Assembly (NCBI GenBank): GCA_963693085.1
Contig: OY856413.1
Coordinates: forward strand, 102,064,801-102,128,800
DNA: 64,000 nt
DNA from: Alisma plantago-aquatica
Taxonomy: Eukaryota; Streptophyta; Magnoliopsida; Alismatales; Alismataceae
Direction: 5' to 3'
Part shown: one piece after another, positions 1 through 9,022 of the stretch
Layout of the letters: each line of letters opens with the position of its first letter
Position numbering within the stretch: the stretch's first letter is position 1
Program-made: the position numbers and the translations under genes
Notes under the pieces: model-generated
The model's input: only the letters and a program-made list of their open reading frames with translations
Told to the model about the DNA's origin: nothing
The model's database searches: none

Positions 1-149
1 CCTAATGGTTGCCCCTGGCAAAAGATCTATGTCCCCTTTATCCTGCGCCAGATCAAAGTGGGAAGGGTCCCATTTTCTTTGCTCAGGAACTATCGTTGGC
101 TGTTTGTTTTTCTCCAATTCTTTTAAAGTTTGTCTGAAAGGTCACCTTT

Positions 150-969
150 GCGGACGTTGGATTGCTGAAAAGAGGTAACGGGGGACGTCATTTGGTGCCA
201 TTTTTGGGTCCTTGAAGAACCTTCTATCACAAATAAGCTCCATGACGTAACACCCTCACAGGGAGTGAAAATCTTCGGCGACCAGCTCTGTAAAGGGGAT
301 TTCTTGGTTTAGCGCTTGAATGTGACAGATAGTGCAGAAAGCACAATCCCCAGATCCCTCAGTAGTTTGGACTTGCGGGTTTATTATTTGGAATCAGGGT
401 TGGCTCCAGTCCTGACGGAGGGACGGGCGTGCAGCCCAAATTAGCTTAAGAAGCCGGAAAGGTATACATCTTGCCTCTCCTGCTTCTTCTCCAACAAAAT
501 TTATTGTTCTGACTAGTAGCTCAGTGGCGCAAAAATTGTACACCTTGGCGTCCCGAGCCTCGGTGTCGACAATCACAAACAACCAGTGATCGGAAACTTG
601 AAATGGCACGGTAAGATATCGTGCCCTCCGTGCTAAACCAGCACACAACCGCTCTATTGACTTTGCTCGTATTTCTTTGTATAACAAGCCTATAGATAGA
701 GCAAGTGAGGCGTTAAATATTGGCTGCTGCCTCTTTGAGCTTATGTAAACTTCTATGCAGTTGGCAAGTAGGACACGGAAGATTGCCATTGACATCGTTG
801 ACTGTGGTCGCAGGATGTTGCGGAAATTTTTGCGTGTCAACTTGCGCTTAGTCTTTGTATTGTGGTAGATGATGTCTCCCCCCTCTTTGTCATCGTCGAT
901 AATAGTGTTCAGGATAAAGATGTCCTGAGCATCTAGTGTAGAGATAGCCATCATATCTAAATCATGCAT
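150..969 (-). pseudogene. Ulp1/C48 protease-like domain of E1
   Basis: The 191-codon piece (969-394) ends the region with VPFQVSDHWLFVIVDTEARD, whose HW fits the catalytic His of the Ulp1 SUMO-protease family. After a stop (392-394) the next segment reads GSGDCAF (near 320), fitting the catalytic Cys in 'DCG', then FTELVAEDFHSL, a stop, and YVMELICDRRFF. The Asp position appears as VYNF, Asn instead of Asp, and the Gly after the Cys is Ala. It is therefore probably inactive in this copy even apart from the stops. E3 carries a homologous Cys segment at 19845-20060. Confidence 0.65.
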
Positions 970-2040
970 CTTATGCGGTAGAGGTGGTGGCGGGGGAAGC
1001 TCCTGCGGAGGGGTGAAGAAGTTTGTTCCAAATCTTCTATATAGCCTTGCAGATCTTCATCTGAATCGGAAGAAGAATCGAGTTCTTCATCTGTATCTAA
1101 ACTTACTCGTTCTGATTCTTCCTGTTCTGGGGGAAAGGGCACTGATTGGTCAAGTGCGAAAAAATGTTTCGTGGCTGTTGCTGGTGGGCTTGCGCTGGTT
1201 CCTAAAATACATTGGTGGAACTCAGCAAAAGCCGCATCTTTTGCAGACTCCCCTATGGATCCCAAGGCAGAGTAATCGAGGAATTGGTCCCCATATGATA
1301 TATTTACATTTTCATTGTGGGTGGGGGACTTGGGATGATGTCCACCTTCTTGGTGGTCTTTGTCATATCCTTTCTGAGAAGGTTCTGCTCCTTGGCTTGG
1401 GCCCTCCCCAGCATTGTATGGGTCATCAAATTTGTCATCTGAGGAGGTGGTATCGTCGTTAGAATCAGTTGAGGAGTCAGAGTCATCTTCGTCTTCATCA
1501 TTGCCTTCTTTGTCAGCTGCTGCTTTGTCTGTTAGCTTCTTGTGTGCTGTCTTTTTGCACTGCAGATGGATGGTTTGTAACTCGTCAAACGCCACTTGCA
1601 CATGCTCATGTGTTTCGAGCAGTGCGTCATGTGTTTCCTTGAGATCTTTGCATTGGCCATCGGCAGAGAGGAGTCGTGTTGTAAGATCTGTTACTGGTGC
1701 TCGTAATTGATGGATTTCATTGTTTGTCGACTCCTCTTGGCGATTGCTAAGTTGTGTGAGAGTGTTGCTGATGTTATCCAAGCGCATGCTAAGAGCTGTT
1801 TGTTGCTGCTTGAGCTCGCGGAGAGTCTCAGGCAGAGGTTGAGTCTGCATAGAGATCTCATCGACTTGCTTGGCCATCACTTCTTGCTGGCTTTTTACTC
1901 CAAGGACCAGCTCGGGCAAGTTGTTGTATTGGCTGTCGATGTGATCAACTTGCTTGGCCACTACATCTTGTCGTTGCTAAAAACCTTGGAGGATGTTTGG
2001 CAAGGCACGGTTCTGATCGTCGATCTTGGCGACCTGTTTA
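957..2040 (-). pseudogene. Coiled-coil and acidic segment of E1 third ORF
   Basis: From 2039 to 1788 there are three back-to-back 28-residue units with the pattern KQV..I..Q...LP..L......Q, that is four heptads each, the first interrupted by one stop (TAG) near 1978. A further heptad-rich stretch continues to about 1550. The C-terminal half is rich in Asp, Glu and Ser (for example DEDEDDSDSSTDSNDD). Such a segment would be expected to form a parallel oligomer, which could join several Ulp1-like domains. The 334-codon part from 1961 to 957 is open. Confidence 0.7.
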
Positions 2041-2953
2041 GATATTTCTTGCACACAAGAAAAAATGGAATGCATTATGTTAGAAGGGTCGGTGAGGAGG
2101 TTTCAGATGATGTCAAATTGACATCCGAATTCCTCACCGACATTTGTGAAAGGGACCCCGGTTATGGAAGGGTGGGGTGGTTGGGGTCTGGGTGGGAAGG
2201 TTGTAGTGTCTTGCGGAAGAGACACTGTTGATGGTTCCGCGAACTGCGTGGTGACTATCGATGGGGTCACCAACGGTGTCGGGTGGTGGTGGATGGGAAA
2301 GGTAGTGGTCTATCTGGTGAAAATGGTGGGATTGATAGTGTTGGGGGAAAGACTGTGGGGATGGAGGCGAAGGTGGTGAAGTCGAGTGTAGGAGTGGAGA
2401 AGGGGATGCCCAAAGAGAAAAAGGGTGAAGTGGAGGATGCGGGTGGTGGTGTAGTTGTGGAGAAAGATGGAAGAGTGGTGGATTGTGGAAAGGTGGAGGG
2501 TGGTGAGGTGGTGGTGGTAAGCTCAGCATTTAGACTCATAATGAAGGAGTCTAGAGATGAGGTGGTGATTTGTTCTTTGGGGAGGGGGGTTTCTGTATCT
2601 GGATGCGGTTTTGATGTTGGTGTCCCCGACAGCTGTTGTTTCTGCGAAAGTCTTTTGGAGGGACGTTTTACTGGAATTTTTGTTACCCTAGTTGTCGGGG
2701 CGGTTATGCTAAGTAATGTCTTCCCCACCTTTGCTTTTTTTTTTTTCTGGTTCCATGACCGCATCTATGAGTTTTGTAAGCTCCTCATGAGTGAAGAGGA
2801 GTTTTTCCTTGTCATAATCTGCAAGCTCCGGGAGCGGTAGCAGGGTTCTAGATGATTTGACTGTAGGGAAGAAAAGGTAATATAACTTTGCATCCTTATC
2901 TTTGATGATGTAGGAGTTTTTCAAAGTTTGTTCGTTGGTTAGGATGTCGCCCT

Positions 2954-3577
2954 TTATCTACTTGCATCTTGGTAGAGGTCTGCCCATCTTGAGATATTTG
3001 ATAATGGATGTGATATGACCCCCATGCAAATTTCCTTCCTCAGGGTGTAAGCGGATAGCTTTTGGATCAAATGACGTCCAATGTTGACTGGCATCCCATG
3101 TAGGAATGACCAGAGGACAAAAAGATCTGAAATTATGACATTCCCACCCTCCGTCCTGGGGAAGAGCGCGCCTGTGAAAATTTTATGCAACATGTGCACT
3201 AATCTAGATTGTATGTTCGAGGCCTTGCATGTCTTTGCCTCATAGGTGGGGATCCCTGTCAGGGATTTCCAAAAGTTATGTGTGTTGAAATAGGTATTCT
3301 CTGTTCCAACAACTTTGGCTTTCTTGAGCTGCTCCTAGTTGTCTATAAAGATTTCATTCAACATGTTTTCTGTGATGACAACCTTGCTTCCAAAGATCTT
3401 GGTGACCAGCCTACGGTCACCTCCATCCCTTGATCTATCCATAATGTCGACAACTTCTTTGGTGAGATGTGTGAAGAATTCTATTGTGGGTTCGACATAT
3501 GAAATTTCGGGGACAAAGCATAGTCTGGAGAGATTAGTGTTGTCTAGCATGGTGAGGATTCTGTCGTAGATTTCCAT
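2954..3577 (-). pseudogene. Athila ORF3-type domain of E1
   Basis: Two open pieces (3577-3335 and 3199-2954), with the intervening frame also readable. Motifs include ISYVEPTIEFFTHL, an FGSKVVITENMLNEIF block, and HKIFTGALFPRTEGGNVI followed by DLFVLWSFLHGMPVNIGRHL. The pattern of a Trp-containing helix, 'l.Pt...n.i', then 'lw.fl.g..vnvg..i' is what I associate with the plant domain called putative plant transposon protein, found after pol in Athila-like elements. Biochemical role unknown. Identification is from memory of the pattern. Confidence 0.55.
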
Positions 3578-4149
3578 CTTGAGGAGTATGCTTGAGCAGA
3601 CGTACTTTGTTGGATTTAGTATTTTATAGATGGAGGGGAGGGTATGGATGTAGTGGTTTTCTGGTGGTGGTACGGTGGTGGTGAGTACTGAGAAGATGGG
3701 GGTAGTGGTGGTAGTTGGAGTGGTATTGGGGGTGGTGGTGGTAGTTGATGGGATATAGCCTGCTAGGGTTTGTTCCCTAGCAGTGGCGGGGTGGACCTGT
3801 TTCCTTGCCCATTTCTTTGTTGGTTGTTCTTTTGCAGCTTCCTAGGTTGTTCGTTTCCCTTTGAATTTTTCGGTTGGGGATTCATCTTCGTAGTTAGGCT
3901 CGTATTCGGAGCCTTCATCACTAGAGGAGATTTCTTCCACTTCTTCTTCAGGCTCCTCAGCTCAGCATTTGTTGATGCGATCAATTTCACACAAGATCGC
4001 TATGATGTTGACCTTTGGTGGGGCCTTTTCAGTCTTGTTGTAGTTATCTACGATCTTTTGGAGTTTGGCTTGGTCTTCCATGAATTGTTCCTTTGTCCAA
4101 AATGGAGCGTCAGCAATTCCTGTGGCTTCCTTAGCTGGTGATGCCATTT

Positions 4150-4518
4150 CTGAAAATGGAAAGTCATGTGTCAGCATAAAGATTGATTTTGTATGAGTTT
4201 ATATATTTTCATGTTTTAATGAAAATCAGATGGTGCTGAAAAGACAAAATGGTTTTGAAGACCATTTGGTTCCAAATAGTTTGAAGACCATTTGGTTCCA
4301 AACGGTTTAGAAGACCGTTTGTTTCCAAACGATTCGAAGACCATTTGGTCCCAAACGGTTCAAAGACCGTTTGGTCCCAAACGGTTCGAAAACCGTTTGG
4401 AAGGTGAAACGTCTAGGAGCAGCCAGTGAGAGCGAAGGCGGCGATGATAAGGGGGACGGTGGCGAAGAACAGGGTGCCGCGGCGGAGTCGAAGATGTCGG
4501 CGATGGTGGTGCATTTAC
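4150..4518 (-). other. Putative leader intron before env-like ORF
   Basis: On the minus strand a donor AAG/GTAAATG (GT at 4517-4518) and an acceptor TTTCCATTTTCAG (AG at 4150-4151) bracket the 26-bp repeats. The acceptor is two bases before the ATG at 4145-4147. The upstream part (4519-4790) is GC-rich and may be an untranslated first exon. It also has a 131-codon open frame (4360-4755) rich in Ser/Thr/Pro/His that resembles no protein I know. Predicted from splice consensus only. Confidence 0.4.
4256..4400 (-). repeat. 26-bp repeats before the env-like ORF
   Basis: Five to six units of 26 bp, each with a GACCATTTGG or GACCGTTTGG core and a CCAAACGGTT half, making each unit partly palindromic. 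The period equals that of the LTR minisatellite. A typical unit matches an LTR unit at 16 of 26 positions, counted by eye. The array lies inside the putative leader intron. Confidence 0.75.
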
Positions 4519-4800
4519 CTTGCTATTTGCAGGTAAGGAAGATGACGGTGTAAAAGCTGTGATAGCCGAGGTGAGGTCGTCGTGAAGGTGCACGGAAGAT
4601 GGGGCGACAGTGACAGAGATGACGACGATGATGGGAGGAGAGGTAGTGACAGAGGTGCGGTCACCGTGAAGACACACGGAACCGGGAAGGGTGACGGCGC
4701 GGAGAATCTGGGTCACAGGTTGCGTGCGAATGGAAGCAGAGATGGAACAGTGCACCGAGGGTTTTAGAGTCGAAAGAAAGAAGAAGGAGAAGGGGGGTTA

Positions 4801-4918
4801 TATTTATAGGAATCGGGGGTTGACCTTACAAAAACCCCAGGTCAAATGGTTTGAGATCGTTTGGCTCCAAACGGTTTCATGATCGTTTGGCTCCAAACAG
4901 TTTCAGGACCGTTTGGGA
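4801..4918 (-). promoter_or_regulatory. Promoter-like block in E1 pol-env spacer
   Basis: Reading the minus strand, two and a half 26-bp units with CCAAACGGT / CGTTTGG cores (4845-4918) are followed after 35 bases by CCTATAAATA (4801-4810). The LTR has the same order: 26-bp ACCGTTTGG units, then the same TATA decamer. This points to an internal promoter for the env-like ORF. Inference only, since no transcript data are available. Confidence 0.5.
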
Positions 4919-5028
4919 GGGCTTAGGTTTTTTTGATTTGTATATTTTTATATTTGTTTTGGTTATATAATTTTTTTTATATTTTCAGAAGATAATCCTA
5001 AGGTAACTTAAAGGAAAAAAAGAAGATC

Positions 5029-5053
5029 TTGGGTTGCCTCCCAAGTAGCGCCT
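5029..5053 (-). other. Post-pol hairpin motif in E1
   Basis: The minus strand reads GCGCTACTTGGGAGGCAACC and continues CAA. TTGGG and CCCAA can pair as a small stem around AGGCAA. The motif lies roughly 100 bases after the integrase end. A copy lies at the same place in E3 (19197-19219). I recall similar sequence after pol in other plant Athila-type elements, but its function is not known to me. Confidence 0.65.
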
Positions 5054-5149
5054 AGGTTTAACGTCGCTGGCTCGACGAGTTTTCGATGTTGTTATAATGA
5101 TGTTGTGGCATCTCTGATCTTAATGGTCTGTCTCGACATTTTGTCTGCT

Positions 5150-6241
5150 GGAGTGTAGTATTTTTTTAATCAATGACCATTGACTGTCCTTTCTTCTCCA
5201 TTTTCGTCAATAATTATGACAGCTCCAGTCAGGTATATATGTTTGATGGTGAAAGGCCCAGACCACTTTGTGCGGAGTTTTCCGGGGAACAATTTGAGCT
5301 TGGAGTTGAAAAGGAGTACTTTGTCACCAATGGCGATGTATTTCCTTTTTAGATGACCGTCGTGCCACATCTTAGTTTGTTCTTTATAAATCCTGGCACT
5401 TTGATAAGCGGTCATTCAGAGCTCCTCAAGCTCTTACAATTGGAGTTGTCTGTTTTCTCCGGCACTTTTGAAATCAAAATTGAGTCGTTTAATGGCCCAC
5501 CAAGCCTTATTTTCCAGTTCTAATGGAAGATACCATGACTTCCCGTATACCAAACGGAATGGGGTTGTCCCGATTGGTGTTTTATAAGCTGTTCAGTAAG
5601 CCCAAAGGGCATCGGGAAGCTTGTTGGACCAGTCAGTGCGGTGTCTATTAACTATTTTTTCTAGGATTGCTTTCAGTTGTCTATTTGAAACTTCAACCTG
5701 ACGACTGGTCTGAGGATGGTAAGGCATGGCAACTTTATGGTTAACTCCATATTTCTTTAAGAGGGCTTCAAGGCTTCGTTCCAGAAAATGGGTCCCTCCG
5801 TCTGATATGACAGTTCGGGGGACTCCAAATCTGGGAAAAATGATATCTTTAAACATCTTAATGACAGGTTTGGAATCGCTGGTTACTGTGGGTATAGCTT
5901 CGACCCATTTCGAGACATAGTCTACTGCAACCAGAATGTTGGAGAAACCATATGAAGAATGAAAGGGGCCCATGTAGTCTATCCCCCACACGTCGAAAAG
6001 TTCGATCTCTTGCCACATGGTGAGGGGCATTTCATTCCTTTTAGATATGCTGCCAGAGAATTGACATTTGTTGCAAGATTTTACAAAATCATGGGAGTCT
6101 TTTGCTAAGGTTGGCCAAAAGAAACCTGATTGTAGAACTTTTATAGCGGTTTTCTTCGCACTCATGTGTCCCCCCGTGGGACCAGAATGGCAATGATCTA
6201 AGATAAGGGTAATTTCTTCTTCAGGTAAGCATTGACGGAGA
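5150..6241 (-). pseudogene. E1 integrase, interrupted
   Basis: An N-terminal HHCC zinc finger ([10 protein letters not shown] ... SCNKC, about 6080-6205) is followed by the DDE core: WGIDYMGPF for the first Asp, ISDGGTHF for the second and [11 protein letters not shown] for the Glu. A stop follows DALWAY near 5593. The C-terminal part at 5170-5415 has LKLFPGKLRTKWSGPF and ends NGH before LKKYYTP. It lacks a visible chromodomain, as expected for the Athila/Tat side of Ty3/gypsy. The three catalytic residues are intact. Confidence 0.88.
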
Positions 6242-6432
6242 AGTCCGTCTGCGCATAGGTGAAAAAGGTAAGGTTCATCCCAATAGTATTGCTTTACATC
6301 ATTGAGGAATTTCCTTTAGTCGTGATGAGAGGCGGAAGGGTGAATGATTCTTGTAGCTAGATAATTAACAATGTCGGCATACCAAGGGAATCCATTTGTA
6401 ACTTTCATTAGTTGGTCATCTGGAAGGGAGTC

Positions 6433-7050
6433 TCAGATAGGTACTTTATCTTCATCATCGACTTCAATACGGCTGAGATGATCGGCGACGATGTTTTCCA
6501 CTCCGCTTTTGTCTTTGATTTCCAAATCGAATTCCTGAAGCATCAACACCCAGTGGATAAGTCTGGGTTTTGCATCTTGCTTCTGAATTAGATATCGTAT
6601 GGTGGAGTGGTCAGTGTAGATGATGACCTTGGCTCCAATCAAGTAGGAGCAGAATTTTTCGAACACATAAATGACAGCTAAGAACTCCTTTTCTATAGTA
6701 GTGTAGTTCTTCTATGCTTCATTGAGCGTTTTAGATGCGTAGTAAATTACATAAGGTTTCTTGTCGATTCTGTATCCTAATACGACCCCTATGGCATAAT
6801 CACTGGCGTCACACATGATTTCAAAAGGTTGTGACCAATCCGAGGCTCTCAGTATGGGTGTAGAGATTAAAGCATTTTTTAGAGTTGAGAAACTTTGTAA
6901 GCATTCTTGATTAAAATTAAACTCGGTGTCTTTGGTTAGAAGTTGGGTCATGGGTTTTGCTATTTTTGAGAAATATTTAATGAATCTTCTGTAAAACCCA
7001 ACATGTCCTAAGAATGCTCGTACTCCTTTTATATCTTTTGGCGGTGACAA
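6433..7050 (-). pseudogene. E1 RT thumb and RNase H
   Basis: It starts with the RT connection motif VRAFLGHVGFYRRFIK (6940-7030), then CDASDYAIGVVLGYR with the first RNase H Asp, VIYYASKTLNEA, a stop at about 6710-6712, and the second half with [11 protein letters not shown] and [12 protein letters not shown]. RNase H would remove the RNA strand during cDNA synthesis. The two halves are in register apart from the stop, so damage is light. Confidence 0.88.
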
Positions 7051-8152
7051 CTTCGAGATAACATCGATTTTTTCCTTGTCTACCTCAATCCCTCTGTCTC
7101 TTACTCTATGTCCGAGGACGACACCTTCAGTTACCGTAAAATGACATTTTCCCCGATTCAGGATGAGGTTCGTTTCCTCGCATCGTTGTAAGACTTATCC
7201 AAGGTTGAGTAGACAGTTATCGAAGGAATCTCCGTAAACTAAAAAATCATCCATGAACACCTCCATTATAGATTCTGTTAATCCTGCAAAAATAGCATAC
7301 ATACATCTTTGGAATGTAGTAGGTGTGTTGCACAGCCCGAATGGCATTCTTCTGAAAGCATAGGTTCCAAAGGGGCAGGTATAAAGGTAGTTTTCTCTTG
7401 GTCTTCCGGGTGTATAGGGATTTGGTAGAACCCGGAATAAACATCTAGATAGAAGAGTATTTCTGATGGGCTAAGCGTTCTAGGACTTCATCGAGAAAGG
7501 GCAGAGGGTAGTGATCTTTTTGCGTTGATTCGCTTAGTTTCCTGTAGTCGATACACATCCTCCACCCTATCACAGTCCTTGTCGGTACTAACTCATTCTT
7601 GTCATTTATTACGACAGTGGTTCCTCCCTTTTTGGGGACCACTTGGACGGGGCTGACCCATTGGGAATCTGAGATTGGGTAAATTATGCCAGCTTTCAGT
7701 AGTTTGAGAACTTCAAGGCGAACTACTTCTTTTAGATTGGGGTTCAGCTTCCTCTGGTGTTCTCTTGATGGCTTGAATTCTTCGACCATGGGCAGTCTAT
7801 GCATGCATAAAGCTGGGTTTATACCTGTAAGGTCAGTTATTTTATACCCAATGGATTTCTTGTGTTTCTTCAACTCAACAAGAAGCCTTTCTTCCTGGTT
7901 TTCTGTCAGGGTGGAACTGATGATGACTGGACATAATTTTTCTTTGTCCAAGAAGACATGTTTAAGTCCCGATGGTAGAGTCTTCATCTCGGGGGCCTTG
8001 GGTTCTTCTATTGCTTCTAAAATGGTGATAGATTTGAGCTCCTCAAAGGTGGCTGTCGGTGCTTCTTCATCTTTCTCTAAGTGTTGCAAACATTGTTGAA
8101 CCAATTCATTTGCTGAAAATTCGACTTCTAGATTAGTCAGAACATTCTCCAA
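7051..8152 (-). pseudogene. E1 reverse transcriptase, frameshifted
   Basis: This is the RNA-dependent DNA polymerase of the element. It shows the N-terminal Athila-type linker, WVSPVQVVPKKGG, WRMCIDYRKL and HYPLPFLDEVLERLA. Near 7445 the frame is lost just before the conserved LDGYSGFYQ block: compared with E2 at 45200-45220, E1 lacks one base there, and it has two extra bases near 7378-7384. The catalytic box FMDDF is still present on the minus strand near 7244-7258. The fingers and palm are therefore recognisable but not in one reading frame. Confidence 0.88.
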
Positions 8153-8989
8153 CTAATCGGATGGCTTGGATATTTCCAATTGGGACATTTGGTGGATTGC
8201 ATCTAAGAGAAAAACCTCCTCTTGAATGTTGGGACCTTTCATGCTGTTGAGAACTCGGAATTGAATTGCTTCTTTTCCCAGTCTTAAGATGATCGTGCCA
8301 GCTTCAACATCAATAAGAGCCCTGGCTGTGGCAAGGAAAGGTCTGCCAAATATTATTGGGTATCTTAGATCCTCCTTGATATCCATAATAACGAAATCGC
8401 ATGGGACATAGGCATCTTTGCCTATTCTGACTGGAATATCCTCAATAATTCCTAGAGGTGCAGTGATAGTGGAGTCAGCTAACTGAATTGTCATCGTTGT
8501 GGGCGGCAAGCCAGTGAACCCTAATCGTTTACACATGGAGTAGGGCATAATTGATATGCTAGCCCCTAAGTCAGCTAATCCCTTTTTGCTTGAGGCATTT
8601 CCAATACAACACTGAATACTGAAGGAACCAGGGTCCTTCTTTTTCTTTGGCATCTTATTAAGGATGATATCGGAGGTGGTTTGAGCTAGTTTGATGGTTT
8701 CTTGTTCTTTAGTAATATATTTCCTTGATAACAAAGTTTTTAGATATTTAGCCCAAGCCGGTACTTCAGAGAGAGCATCGAGGAGCGGGATGTCGATATA
8801 GAGTTTTTTCATTGCCTTTTTAAATCTTTGGAACCTAGTGTCCATTTTAGTCTCTCTCAATCTTCCCGGGTATGGTATCCTTGGTTTATACTGTGGAATT
8901 TCTGGCTCTTTGGAAGCTTGTTCTTTTTCTTCGCCTCTTGCGTTCTCTGCGGTCTTCTTAGTTCCTAGGTTCAGGTTTGCATTTGGCAT
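8153..8989 (-). pseudogene. E1 aspartic protease region of pol
   Basis: A 278-codon open stretch. The first part is a linker with the motif IPYPGRLRE and a conserved helical stretch KKLYIDIPLLDAL. The protease core follows: LADLGASISIMPYSMC, where DLGAS is the catalytic Asp loop in the form usual for Athila, and later YPIIFGRPFLATARALIDV, the flap and hydrophobic-hydrophobic-Gly part. It would cut Gag-Pol inside the particle. It ends at a stop before the RT segment, LENVLTNLEVEF. The E2 counterpart at 46006-46827 keeps the same motifs. Confidence 0.88.
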
Positions 8990-9022
8990 AAGGACAAGCG
9001 TATCATCATCATCAAGAGCGAT

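Larger units (their letters stand above)
1..4147 (-). pseudogene. E1 env-like third ORF with Ulp1-type protease end
   Basis: A long broken ORF starting MASPAKEATG at 4147 and running off the left edge. Order: acidic/Lys-rich N-terminus (4147-3763); an Athila ORF3 / 'putative plant transposon protein' type domain (3577-2954); a Lys-rich then Pro/Ser/Thr-rich stretch (2764-2134); coiled coil (2040-1600); acidic Ser/Asp/Glu region (1550-960); and a C48 protease-like domain (969 to about 150). At least six stops or frame changes interrupt it. If intact it would encode a protein of about 1300 residues. In Athila this position is called env-like, but I see no clear signal peptide or transmembrane helix, so an envelope role is not supported here. 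Confidence 0.7.

Noticed and set aside
957..2840. Long plus-strand open frames at 1013-1462, 1707-2231 and 2283-2840
   Set aside because: They are antisense shadows of the biased minus-strand coding sequence (coiled coil, Pro/Ser/Thr-rich region) and show no domain.
1..4147. True envelope glycoprotein in E1
   Set aside because: No signal peptide or convincing transmembrane segment; the recognisable parts are coiled coil and Ulp1-like.
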